Shown: one piece after another, positions 45,266 through 53,406 of the stretch
Layout: every line of letters starts with the position of its first letter
Position numbering within the stretch: the first letter of the stretch is position 1
DNA from: Humitalea sp050632385
Lineage (GTDB): Bacteria; Pseudomonadota; Alphaproteobacteria; Acetobacterales; Acetobacteraceae
Reading direction: 5' to 3'
NCBI RefSeq assembly: GCF_050632385.1
Contig: NZ_CP192599.1
Coordinates: 2,914,001-2,978,000 of the forward strand
DNA length: 64,000 nt
Position numbers and translations under genes: made by a program
The notes under the pieces: generated by a model
Told to the model about the DNA's origin: nothing
What the model saw: only the letters and a program-made list of their open reading frames with translations
The model's database searches: none

Positions 45266-47911
45266 ATGGTGGCAATCGATCTCAAGGCGCTTGTCGGCAG
45301 GCTGACGGATGTCGGCCGGCGGCAGTTGGAGGCCTCGGCAGGGCTCACGCTCTCCCGCAGCCATTATAATGTGGAGATCGAGCATCTCCTGACCAAGCTG
45401 ATCGAGACCCCGGGGTCCGACGTTTCGGCGATCCTCAAGCAGGCGGGCATCGATCCCGGCCGCGTGATCGGCGAACTGACCCGCGCGCTCGACAAGATGA
45501 AGACCGGCAATGCGCGCGCGCCGTCGCTGTCTCCCGACATCGTGACCTGGCTGCGCGAGGCCTGGATGATCGCCAGCCTGGAAGCCAACCAGGGCAAGAT
45601 CCGCACCGGCCACATGCTGGCCGCCCTGCTGGGCGATGAATCCCTGGCGCGCACGGTCAAGGACAGCGCCCCGACCCTGCTGAACATCCCGGTCGATGCC
45701 CTGCGCAAGAACCTCGAAGCCCTGACCAAGGGCAGCGACGAGGAAGCCCAGGCCGCCATCGCCGCACCGCCCGGCGGCGGGGCCGCGACCGGTGCCGCGG
45801 GGGCCGAGGGCGCGCCGCGTGCCGGCGGGCCGCTGGAGCAGTTCTGCACGGACCTGACCGCGAGCGCGCGGGCCGGCAAGATCGACCCGATCCTCGGGCG
45901 CGATTCCGAGATCCGGCAGATGATCGACATCCTGACGCGGCGTCGCCAGAACAACCCGATCCTTACGGGTGAGGCCGGTGTCGGCAAGACGGCGGTCGTC
46001 GAAGGGCTGGCGCTGCGCATCGCCTCCGGCGACGTGCCCGAGGCGCTGCAGAAGGTCCGGCTGATGTCGCTCGACCTCGGCATGCTGCAGGCCGGCGCGG
46101 GCGTGAAGGGCGAGTTCGAGAACCGGCTGAAGGGCGTCATCGACGGCGCCAAGGCCAGCCCGACCCCGGTCATCATGTTCATCGACGAGGCGCATACCCT
46201 GATCGGCGCCGGCGGCGCCGCGGGCCAGAACGACGCGGCCAACCTGCTGAAGCCGGCGCTGGCGCGTGGCGAATTGCGCTGCGTCGCGGCGACGACCTGG
46301 GCCGAATACAAGAAGTACTTCGAGAAGGACGCCGCCCTCACCCGCCGCTTCCAGGTGGTGAAGGTCGAGGAACCGACCCTGCCGCTGGCCAATGCCATGC
46401 TGCGCGGCCTGGTTGCCACGCTCGAAAAGCACCACGGCGTTCGCATCCTGGACGAAGCGGTGACCGAGACGGTGCGCCTGTCCGCCCGCTACATCCCCGC
46501 GCGGCAATTGCCGGACAAGGGCGTGTCGCTGCTGGATACCGCCTGCGCCCGCGTGTCCATGTCGCAGGCGGCGATCCCCGCGCCCATCGAGGACAAGACC
46601 CGTCGCCTGGCGCTGATCGCGACCGAGCTTCTGGCCCTTGGGCGCGAGTCAGCGACCGGTGGCGACCACCAAAAACGCGTCGATGCGCTGAACGCCGAAC
46701 AGGTCGAGGTCGAGGCGCATCTGGAAGCGCTGAAGGCACGCTGGGAGCAGGAGAAGTCCCTGGTCGGGCGAATCCGCGAATTGCGCGAAGCCCTGGAAAC
46801 CCCGGCCGAGGGCTTTGACGGCGATGCGGCGCGGACCGACCTCGGCGCGGTATCACAGGAACTTCATACGCTGCAGGGCGAGGAGCCCTTGGTACACCCC
46901 GTCGTCGATGGCCAGGCCGTCGCCGAGGTCGTCGCGACCTGGACCGGCATTCCGCTGGGCCGCATGGCGGGCGACGAGTTGAAGGGCGTGCTGGAGCTCA
47001 ACAAGCGCCTGCAGGAACGCGTCGTCGGCCAGGACCACGCGCTGGCGGCCATCGCGCAGGCCATCCGCACCAACCGTGCGGGCCTGGCCGATCCGCGCAA
47101 GCCGATCGGCGTCTTCCTGATGGCCGGCACCTCCGGCGTCGGCAAGACGGAGACGGCGCTGGCTGTCGCCGACCTGCTCTATGGCGGCGAGCAGAACCTC
47201 ACGACCATCAACATGAGCGAGTTCAAGGAAGAGCATAAGGTCGCGACGCTCATGGGCTCGCCGCCCGGCTACGTCGGCTACGGCGAAGGCGGCGTACTGA
47301 CCGAGGCGGTGCGGCGCCGGCCCTACTCCGTCATCCTGCTGGACGAGATGGAGAAGGCCCATCCGGGCGTGCAGGACGTGTTCTACCAGGTCTTCGACAA
47401 GGGCAACATGAAGGACGGCGAAGGCCGCGACATCGACTTCAAGAACAGCGTCATCATCATGACGTCGAACGCCGGCACCGACACCATCGCCAAGCTCTGC
47501 GCCGACCCGGACACCGCGCCGGAACCGGAGCAGTTGCTGGAGGCGCTGCGGCCGGATCTGCTGAAGGTGTTCAAGCCCGCCTTCCTCGGCCGCTGCAACG
47601 TGGTGATCTACTACCCGCTCGCCGACCACGTGCTGAAGCAGATCATCGGGCTGAAGCTGCGCAGCATCGGTAAACGTGTTCGTGAGGTCTATGACGTCGG
47701 CTTCGAGGTCGATGCGGCGGTGTCGGATGCCATCATCGAGCGGTGCCGTGAAGTTGAAAGCGGCGCACGCAATATCGAGAACATTCTGAACAGAACCCTG
47801 CTACCAGAGTTGTCAGCCGGCATACTCGAACGCCTGGCGGAAGGTCGCGAAATCGCGAAGGTCCAGGTGGGCCTCAACGACGACGGCAGCTTCCGCTACG
47901 CCCTCGACTGA
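45266..47911 (+). CDS. tssH: T6SS sheath-recycling AAA+ ATPase TssH (ClpV)
   Basis: The 881-aa protein is a Clp/Hsp100 ATPase of ClpV type. The N-terminal region (residues 1-150) contains the Clp-N-like SHYNVEIEHLLTKLIE. The first ATPase module has Walker A GEAGVGKT (Lys241) and FIDEAHTLIGAGG. The second has GTSGVGKTE (Lys627) and VILLDEMEKAHPGVQD. A coiled middle domain lies near residues 430-510. ClpV disassembles contracted TssBC sheaths. I chose the ATG at 45266 because a GGGGGGA stretch precedes it and the family begins there; the upstream frame to 45236 adds an unlikely leader. It is followed by hcp. Confidence 0.96.
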   Translation: MVAIDLKALVGRLTDVGRRQLEASAGLTLSRSHYNVEIEHLLTKLIETPGSDVSAILKQAGIDPGRVIGELTRALDKMKTGNARAPSLSPDIVTWLREAWMIASLEANQGKIRTGHMLAALLGDESLARTVKDSAPTLLNIPVDALRKNLEALTKGSDEEAQAAIAAPPGGGAATGAAGAEGAPRAGGPLEQFCTDLTASARAGKIDPILGRDSEIRQMIDILTRRRQNNPILTGEAGVGKTAVVEGLALRIASGDVPEALQKVRLMSLDLGMLQAGAGVKGEFENRLKGVIDGAKASPTPVIMFIDEAHTLIGAGGAAGQNDAANLLKPALARGELRCVAATTWAEYKKYFEKDAALTRRFQVVKVEEPTLPLANAMLRGLVATLEKHHGVRILDEAVTETVRLSARYIPARQLPDKGVSLLDTACARVSMSQAAIPAPIEDKTRRLALIATELLALGRESATGGDHQKRVDALNAEQVEVEAHLEALKARWEQEKSLVGRIRELREALETPAEGFDGDAARTDLGAVSQELHTLQGEEPLVHPVVDGQAVAEVVATWTGIPLGRMAGDELKGVLELNKRLQERVVGQDHALAAIAQAIRTNRAGLADPRKPIGVFLMAGTSGVGKTETALAVADLLYGGEQNLTTINMSEFKEEHKVATLMGSPPGYVGYGEGGVLTEAVRRRPYSVILLDEMEKAHPGVQDVFYQVFDKGNMKDGEGRDIDFKNSVIIMTSNAGTDTIAKLCADPDTAPEPEQLLEALRPDLLKVFKPAFLGRCNVVIYYPLADHVLKQIIGLKLRSIGKRVREVYDVGFEVDAAVSDAIIERCREVESGARNIENILNRTLLPELSAGILERLAEGREIAKVQVGLNDDGSFRYALD

Positions 47912-48020
47912 CGGCAACAAGATCGGCGTCGGGATGGTCCCGGCGCCAGGGTTACCGACCGGTCAGCACGCCGCGCTGTCCGGACCGGCATACGGCGCGG
48001 CATTCGGGAGTGGAGAGATC

Positions 48021-48500
48021 ATGGCTATTTTCATGAAGTACGGCGACGTCAAGGGTGAGACGACGCAGACGACGCACAAGGAATGGATCGAAGTCTCGTC
48101 GTTCCAGTGGGGCGTGGGTCGCGGCATTTCCAGCGGCGTCGGCGGCGGTTCCAAGCGTGAATCCTCGGCCCCGTCGGTGAGCGAGATCGTGGTCACCAAG
48201 ACCTTCGACATCGCCTCCCCGCTGATGCTGAAGGAAGCGATTGGCGGCAAGGCCGTCACCGTGAAGATCGAGCTGACGCAGACCGACAACAGCGGCAAGC
48301 ATGTCTCCTTCCAGAAGTACGTGCTCAGCGACACGCTGATCTCGGGCTACAGCGTCTCCTCGGGCGGCGACCGTCCGTCGGAGAGCATCAGCCTGAACTT
48401 CGCGAAGTTCGACAGCGAATACCTGAACATCGACGACAAGTTCGCGGCCAAGACCACGGGCCACATCGTCTATGACATCAGCAAGTCCGAGCTGACCTGA
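48021..48500 (+). CDS. hcp: T6SS tube protein Hcp (TssD)
   Basis: The 159-aa protein is an Hcp: MAIFMKYGDVKGETTQTTHKEWIEVSSFQWGVGRGI at the start, SEIVVTKTFDIASPLMLKEAI in the middle, and FSK-type beta-strand alternation throughout. It polymerises into the inner tube that carries effectors. The ATG at 48021 has GGGAGTGGAGAG upstream; a longer frame from 47934 has no Hcp similarity. It is 109 bases downstream of clpV and precedes a strong terminator, so it may be transcribed from its own promoter as well. Confidence 0.97.
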   Translation: MAIFMKYGDVKGETTQTTHKEWIEVSSFQWGVGRGISSGVGGGSKRESSAPSVSEIVVTKTFDIASPLMLKEAIGGKAVTVKIELTQTDNSGKHVSFQKYVLSDTLISGYSVSSGGDRPSESISLNFAKFDSEYLNIDDKFAAKTTGHIVYDISKSELT

Positions 48501-48518
48501 GCCTTCGCGCCCAGACAA

Positions 48519-48553
48519 GGGGGCCGCGGCGATCGCCGCGGCCCCCTTTTTTT
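48519..48553. terminator. Intrinsic terminator after hcp (convergent with pcaB)
   Basis: A perfect 28-base palindrome at 48519-48546 (GGGGGCCGCGGCGA and its reverse complement) is followed by seven T residues at 48547-48553 on the plus strand. It is 19 bases after the hcp stop. pcaB ends at 48558 on the other strand, so the same hairpin could also act from that side, although no T-run is present for it. Confidence 0.93.
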
Positions 48554-48557
48554 GTGC

Positions 48558-49901
48558 TCAGCGCGGCACCCGCGCCAGCACGCGGTCGATGAAAACATCG
48601 CAGGCGCCGAGGTAGTTCGACGGCTCGGTCAACCGCGCGACATCTTCGGCTGGCAGCGTCACCGCCGGGTCGCGGCCCAATGCCTCGGCCAGAGAAATGC
48701 CCTCCGCCAGCGCGAGATCGCAGGCGTGATGCACGACGTCATGCGCAGCACCCCGGCCGAGACTCGGGGCCAGGCCCATCATCACCGCCTCCGCCACGAT
48801 CAGCCCGCCCGTGCTGTCGAGGTTTTTTCGCATCCGCGCGGCATCCACCGTCATGCCTTCGGCGATGGTCAGCGCCTGTGTCAGCGCACCATGCGTCAGG
48901 CCAAAGGCCTGTGGCAGGGCCAGCAGCTCGGCTTGCCAGGGGCCGGTGCCGCGTTCGTGATCATCGGCCATGGCGGCCATCATCTGCGGCACCAGCGCAT
49001 GGACGCCGCGCGACTGCGCCATCACGTATTCGCAGGCGATCGGGTTGCGCTTCTGGGGCATCGTGCTGCTGCCGCCGCGGCCGGGGGCATGGGGTTCGAA
49101 GACCTCCCCGACCTCGGTCTGCATCAGCAGCATGATGTCGAAGGCCATTTTCGATAGCGCGCCGCAAAGCAAGCCGCACCATGCGACCGCTTCGGCGAAT
49201 CCGTCGCGCGTCACGTGCCAGGGAATATCGGGGTCGATCAGGTCCAGTTCCCGCGCCAGCGCCGCGGCCACGGCGGGCCCCTGCCCGCCCAGGCTGGCCA
49301 GGGTGCCGGCGGCGCCGCCGAACTGCACCCGCAGCACGCGCGGGCGCAGTTGCGCCAGGCGTTCCCGCATCGCCAGCAAGGGTGCCAGCCAGACCGCGCA
49401 TTTATAGCCGAAGGTGACGGGCAGCGCGTGCTGCAAATGCGTGCGCCCCGCCATCACCGTGTGGCGGTGTTCCCCGGCGCGCGCCGCCAGGGCCGCGACC
49501 ATCCGGGCCAGATCGCTGTCCAGCAAGGCAAAGGCATCGCGCAGCATCAGGACCAGCGCACTGTCCATGATGTCCTGCGTGGTGGCGCCCCAATGGGTCC
49601 AACGCCCCGCCTCCGGCCCCGCCAGGGCCGAGAGTTGCCGCACCAGCCCCAGCACCGGGTAGCCCGTGTTGCGCGTGGCCGCCGCCAGGGCCGGCAGGTC
49701 CAGCGCCTCCACCCGCGCCGCCGCGGTGATGGCGGTGGCGGCCTCGGGCGGGATCAGCCCCAGGCCCGCCTGGGCCCGCGCCAGGGCGGCCTCCACATCC
49801 AGCATCCGTGCCAGGAAGGCGCGTTCGCCCATGGCGGCGCGCATCTGGTCGGTTCCATACAGCGCGCCAAGCACCGGCCCATCGGCGGGGTTCAGCGGCA
49901 T
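48558..49901 (-). CDS. pcaB: 3-carboxy-cis,cis-muconate cycloisomerase
   Basis: This 447-aa protein belongs to the fumarase/aspartase superfamily, with the signature GSSTMPQKRNP at the active-site loop and THWGATTQDIMDSA near residue 102. The third conserved block includes AGRTHLQHALPVTFG. PcaB catalyses the cycloisomerisation of 3-carboxymuconate after ring opening of protocatechuate in the beta-ketoadipate pathway. Its ATG overlaps the pcaG stop by one base (TGATG), so it is the last gene of pcaHGB. The next enzymes (PcaC, PcaD) are not in the window. Confidence 0.95.
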   Translation of the reverse strand: MPLNPADGPVLGALYGTDQMRAAMGERAFLARMLDVEAALARAQAGLGLIPPEAATAITAAARVEALDLPALAAATRNTGYPVLGLVRQLSALAGPEAGRWTHWGATTQDIMDSALVLMLRDAFALLDSDLARMVAALAARAGEHRHTVMAGRTHLQHALPVTFGYKCAVWLAPLLAMRERLAQLRPRVLRVQFGGAAGTLASLGGQGPAVAAALARELDLIDPDIPWHVTRDGFAEAVAWCGLLCGALSKMAFDIMLLMQTEVGEVFEPHAPGRGGSSTMPQKRNPIACEYVMAQSRGVHALVPQMMAAMADDHERGTGPWQAELLALPQAFGLTHGALTQALTIAEGMTVDAARMRKNLDSTGGLIVAEAVMMGLAPSLGRGAAHDVVHHACDLALAEGISLAEALGRDPAVTLPAEDVARLTEPSNYLGACDVFIDRVLARVPR

Positions 49902-50437
49902 CAGACGTCCAGGAAGACGGTTTCGCCCGCCCCTTGCAGCACGATGTCCAGCCGCCAGGCACCGGCGGCGGTTTCGCGCGCGATCAGGGTGCCCGCGCGC
50001 GCCCCGGCGGCATTCAGCACGGGGTCGGTCGCGTTCAGCGCCTCACCGGCGAAATACACCCGCGTGACCAGGTGCTTCATCAGGCCACGGGCGAAGATCG
50101 CCAGCGTGATGTGCGGCGCCTGGGTCGCGTTGCCGAGCCCCGGCACCGGGCCGGGGCGCAGGGTGGTGAAACGGAAGACGCCATCCTTGTCGGTCGCGGA
50201 GCGGCCAAAGCCGTGGAACGGCGGGTCGTAGGACCCGGCGGCATCGGCCTGCCAGACCTCGACCATCGCATCGCCGGCGGGGTTGCCGGCCGAATCGGTG
50301 ATGCGGCCCGACAGGGTGATGCGTGGCCCCGGGATGCCGGCATTCGGCCCATCGGCGCGCAGCAGGTCGGCCCATTCGGGAAAGTCGATCAGGTGCCAGT
50401 AGGGGCCGGCGGTCTGGTGCGCGGTGGCGGCGGTCAT
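49901..50437 (-). CDS. pcaG: Protocatechuate 3,4-dioxygenase alpha subunit
   Basis: The 178-aa protein starts MTAATAHQTAGPYWHLIDF at 50437 and has the intradiol dioxygenase beta-sandwich pattern, with RITLSGRITDSAGNPAGDAMVEVWQADAAG and ITLAIFARGLMKHLVTRVYFA. The alpha subunit lacks the iron ligands and pairs with PcaH. The longer open frame to 50521 overlaps pcaH and was not used. One base separates the pcaH stop from its ATG, typical of pcaHG pairs. Confidence 0.94.
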   Translation of the reverse strand: MTAATAHQTAGPYWHLIDFPEWADLLRADGPNAGIPGPRITLSGRITDSAGNPAGDAMVEVWQADAAGSYDPPFHGFGRSATDKDGVFRFTTLRPGPVPGLGNATQAPHITLAIFARGLMKHLVTRVYFAGEALNATDPVLNAAGARAGTLIARETAAGAWRLDIVLQGAGETVFLDV

Positions 50438-50438
50438 G

Positions 50439-51173
50439 TCAGTGATCCCCGTCGTGATGGTCGGCATCCTCGAACGGCGTCGCGGCGGGGCCGCGCAGCA
50501 CCATGTCGAAGCGGTAGCCAAGGGCGATATCGGGCTGCGTCACATCCAGGTCGAACTTGGCGATCAGGCGGTCCCGCGCGGCGGCGTCGGGCGTCGCATG
50601 CCAGATCGGGTCGAATTCCAGCAGCGGATCGCCCGGGAAATACATCTGCGTGATCATGCGCTGGGCGAAGCCATGGCCGAACAGCGAATAATGAATGTGC
50701 AGCGGCCGCCAGGCATTGTGGTGGTTGTGCCAGGGATAGGCGCCGGGGCGGATCGAGGTGAACTGGTAGCGCCCCTCGTCATCGGCGAAAACGCGCGCGC
50801 GGCCGATGAAGTCCGGGTCGAGCGGCGCGTCATGCGTGTCGCCGGGGTGGTTGTAGCGACCGGCGGCATTGGCCTGCCAGATTTCGATCATGGCGCCCCG
50901 CACCGGGCGCCCATCCTCGTCCAGCACGCGGCCGGCGACGACGATGCGTTCGCCCATCGCCGCCTTGCCATGCGCGAGCTTCGTCATGTCGGCCGTCGCC
51001 GGATAGGCCGAGGGCGACATGATGGGCGCGCGTGTCTCGGTCAGCGTATGCGGCATCCGCAGCAGGGGCTGGGTCGGATGCCGCAGCCTGGTGGAGCCAT
51101 AGCCCGGGCTGTCATAGGCCGGCTGGGTCGCAGGGTCCGGACGGCGATAGGCTGCGGGGTTTGTGTCGGGCAT
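50439..51173 (-). CDS. pcaH: Protocatechuate 3,4-dioxygenase beta subunit
   Basis: The 244-aa protein carries the iron ligands of the catalytic subunit at Tyr107, Tyr146, His159 and His161, with exactly the spacing known from Pseudomonas PcaH (108, 147, 160, 162). The segments IEIWQANAAGRYNH and RPLHIHYSLFGHGFAQR match the family. It cleaves protocatechuate between the two hydroxyls, giving 3-carboxy-cis,cis-muconate. It is the first pca gene after the Bug-type binding protein, with a 74-base gap. The order pcaH, pcaG, pcaB implies a shared transcript. Confidence 0.95.
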   Translation of the reverse strand: MPDTNPAAYRRPDPATQPAYDSPGYGSTRLRHPTQPLLRMPHTLTETRAPIMSPSAYPATADMTKLAHGKAAMGERIVVAGRVLDEDGRPVRGAMIEIWQANAAGRYNHPGDTHDAPLDPDFIGRARVFADDEGRYQFTSIRPGAYPWHNHHNAWRPLHIHYSLFGHGFAQRMITQMYFPGDPLLEFDPIWHATPDAAARDRLIAKFDLDVTQPDIALGYRFDMVLRGPAATPFEDADHHDGDH

Positions 51174-51247
51174 GGCTGGTCCCTCCTCATTCGCATCAGA
51201 TTACGCCGGCTGGTGGCCCCGGCAAACCGGTGGGCTAGGCGCCGGGG

Positions 51248-52228
51248 TTATTCGAGCGTGATGCCGCGGGCGCGGATCACCTCGCCCCACTTGGCCGTTT
51301 CCGCGGTCAGGTAGGGACCGAATTCCGCCGCACTGCCGACCGTCGGGATGATCGACGCCTGGCGCAGGCGCTCGATCACGTCAGGGGCCGAAAACCCCGT
51401 GACGGTCGCGGCATTCAGCCGCGCCAGGATCGGCGCGGGCGTGCCGGCCGGCGCCAGCAGCGCCCAGTCGGTCGTCGCCTCGAACCCCGGGAAGCCGGAT
51501 TCGGCGATGGTCGGCACATTCGGCGCCAGCGGGTTGCGGGCCAGGCTGCTGACCCCGATCGGGACCACCGAATTGGCCGCGAACAATGGCAGCGCGGTGA
51601 CGGCATCGACCATGGCCACCTGGACTTCGTTGGTCAGCAGCGCCTGCACGGCGGGTGCGCCGCCGCGGTAGGTGACGTTCTGGATCTCGATCCCCGCCTC
51701 GCGCAGGAACAATTCGGTCGCGAGGTGCGCCGAGGACCCGGCGCCCGAGGAGCCATAGGACAACCGCCCCGGCTGCGCCTTGGCGCGGGCGACCAGCCCC
51801 GCGATGTTCTCCACGCCCAATTGCTTCGACACGCACAGGAAGATCGGCGACACCGCGACGCGACCGACGGCGGCGAAGGCGCGTTCGTCGTCATAGCCAC
51901 GCTGCGGGAACAGGTGCCGCGCCATGGCATAGGTGGAGTTCACCCCCAGCAGCAGCGTGTAGCCATCCGGCCGGGCCCGCGCGACCGAGGCATGGCCGAT
52001 GGTGCCGGATGCGCCGGGACGGTTGTCCACCACCACATTGCCCGGCAGGTCCTTGGACAGCGACTGCGCCAGCACGCGGGCGACGAAGTCAGACGACCCA
52101 CCGGGCGCCCAGGCGACGACGATGGTGACGGGGCGTGTGCCGGGCCAGGCATCCTGCGCGCGGGCAAGCGAAGGGACGGCCAGGAGGCCGAGCGTGGCTG
52201 TGCCGAGGCTGCGTCGGGTGAAGCGCAT
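51248..52228 (-). CDS. Bug-type (TctC family) periplasmic solute-binding protein, pca-linked
   Basis: The 326-aa protein has a signal with a twin-arginine-like start (MRFTRRSLGTATLG) ending in ARAQ, followed by the Bug pattern TRPVTIVVAWAPGGSSDFVARVLAQ and ARPDGYTLLLG, and late LAPNVPTIAESGFPGFEA. Bug proteins bind carboxylated solutes. A TctA/TctB membrane partner is not in the window. A GGAGAGA ribosome-binding site precedes the ATG at 52228, and the upstream open frame to 52345 was rejected. It is the first gene of the Bug-pcaH-pcaG-pcaB unit and may bind protocatechuate or a related aromatic acid (inferred). Confidence 0.9.
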   Translation of the reverse strand: MRFTRRSLGTATLGLLAVPSLARAQDAWPGTRPVTIVVAWAPGGSSDFVARVLAQSLSKDLPGNVVVDNRPGASGTIGHASVARARPDGYTLLLGVNSTYAMARHLFPQRGYDDERAFAAVGRVAVSPIFLCVSKQLGVENIAGLVARAKAQPGRLSYGSSGAGSSAHLATELFLREAGIEIQNVTYRGGAPAVQALLTNEVQVAMVDAVTALPLFAANSVVPIGVSSLARNPLAPNVPTIAESGFPGFEATTDWALLAPAGTPAPILARLNAATVTGFSAPDVIERLRQASIIPTVGSAAEFGPYLTAETAKWGEVIRARGITLE

Positions 52229-52284
52229 GGACGTATCTCTCCGTTCCGCCTGCGCCTCGTTCGGCAAGATGCCATGGCGCGCGG

Positions 52285-52322
52285 TTGACGTGTATGTACT
52301 GGTTAGTACATAAGGAAGGCAA
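52285..52322. promoter_or_regulatory. Divergent promoter with palindromic operator between the Bug-pca operon and the quinate dehydrogenase gene
   Basis: TATGTACT at 52293-52300 and AGTACATA at 52305-52312 form a perfect inverted repeat around GGTT. On the plus strand TTGACG (52285-52290) and TACATA (52307-52312) are spaced 16 bases, a reasonable -35/-10 pair for the dehydrogenase gene. On the minus strand TTGCCT (52322-52317) and TACATA (52298-52293) are spaced 18 bases, facing the Bug-pca genes. The palindrome thus covers both -10 boxes. This is the layout of a TetR-type operator, and a TetR gene lies 1.1 kb away. Confidence 0.75.
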
Positions 52323-52348
52323 TACCGAAATAACCGGAGACCCAAAAA

Positions 52349-53233
52349 ATGGCCGACAGCGATCCCCTGGCGACCCTGCGGCGGCAGGGCCTGCTTCTCG
52401 GCCTGATCGGCGCCGGCATCCAGGCCTCCCGCTCACCCATGATCCATATGGCGGAGGCGGCGGCCCAGGGCGTGCCCTGCGTCTACCGGCTGATCGACAT
52501 CGACCGGCTGGGCGTCGCCCCCGATGCGCTGGAACCCCTGCTGCAGGCCGCCGAGCGGATGGGTTTTGCCGGGCTGAACATCACCTACCCCTGCAAGCAG
52601 ACGATCCTGCCGCTGCTGCACGACTTGTCGGATGAGGCGCGGGCGCTGGGCGCGGTCAATACGGTCGTGCTGCGCGATGGAAGGCGGATCGGCCACAACA
52701 CAGATTGCAGCGGCTTTGGCGAATCCTTCCGGCGCGGCCTGGCGGGCGTGCTGATGGATCGCGTCGTGCAGATCGGCACAGGTGGCGCCGGATCTGCGGT
52801 CGCCCACGCGATCGTCGCGGCCGGTGCCGGATGCCTGACGCTGTTCGACCTGGACCAGGCCCGGGCGGAGCATCTGGCCGCCGACCTCTGCGCCCGCTTC
52901 GGCCCCGGACGGGCCGTGGCCGGCGTCGACCTGGCGGCATCCATGGCGGCGACCGATGGGCTGGTGAACGCGACGCCCATGGGCATGGCCAAGCACCCGG
53001 GCCTGCCGCTGCCGGCCGAATTGCTGCGCCCGGCGCTCTGGGTCGCGGAGGTGGTCTATGTGCCGCTGGACACCGAACTGGTCCGCACCGCCCGCGCCCG
53101 CGGCGCCCGCGTGCTGGACGGCGGCGGCATGGCGGTGTTCCAGGCGGCACACGCCTTTGCGCTGTTCTCGGGGCTGACCCCGGATGCGGAGCGGATGCTG
53201 GCGGGGTTCCGCGCCGCGCTGGCGGCGGGGTAG
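52349..53233 (+). CDS. aroE: Quinate/shikimate dehydrogenase (AroE family, QsuD-like)
   Basis: The 294-aa protein has the shikimate dehydrogenase fold with GLNITYPCKQ (catalytic Lys83), GAVNTVV, GHNTDCSGFG (Asp119) and the nucleotide loop GTGGAGSA at 143-150. The start LLLGLIGAGIQASRSPMIH and the segment VVYVPLDTELVRTARARGARVLDG resemble the NAD-dependent quinate/shikimate dehydrogenase QsuD of Corynebacterium more than biosynthetic AroE. Placed opposite pca genes, it probably oxidises quinate or shikimate on the way to protocatechuate. The dehydratases needed for the middle steps are not in the window. CCGGAG precedes the ATG. Confidence 0.88.
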   Translation: MADSDPLATLRRQGLLLGLIGAGIQASRSPMIHMAEAAAQGVPCVYRLIDIDRLGVAPDALEPLLQAAERMGFAGLNITYPCKQTILPLLHDLSDEARALGAVNTVVLRDGRRIGHNTDCSGFGESFRRGLAGVLMDRVVQIGTGGAGSAVAHAIVAAGAGCLTLFDLDQARAEHLAADLCARFGPGRAVAGVDLAASMAATDGLVNATPMGMAKHPGLPLPAELLRPALWVAEVVYVPLDTELVRTARARGARVLDGGGMAVFQAAHAFALFSGLTPDAERMLAGFRAALAAG

Positions 53234-53244
53234 CGGGCGCGCCC

Positions 53245-53406
53245 AGGGCCTGTGGACATTTGGTTCGGGATGCGGTCGGCGAGCGATTTTTCGTGCCTGC
53301 AAGGCGGGCTTGCGCTGCCGATGTTATTCATCGGCGAGCAAAGCCAACGCGGCAGGTGCGGAAAAGCGCCGCCGAACGCGCCCGAAGCCAATTGTCCACA
53401 GGCCCT
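53245..53406. repeat. Fold-back (MITE-like) element with 25-26 bp terminal inverted repeats
   Basis: The ends 53245-53269 and 53381-53406 are inverted repeats. AGGGCCTGTGGACA matches perfectly in the first 14 bases, and the following bases match except for one substitution and one insertion. Between them are further nested inverted segments, including a perfect hairpin GCCGATG/CATCGGC near 53318-53336. There is no open reading frame in its 162 bases. It fills the gap between two convergent genes and its right end includes two bases of the tetR stop codon. The structure suggests a non-autonomous mobile element or a bulky terminator. Confidence 0.75.
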
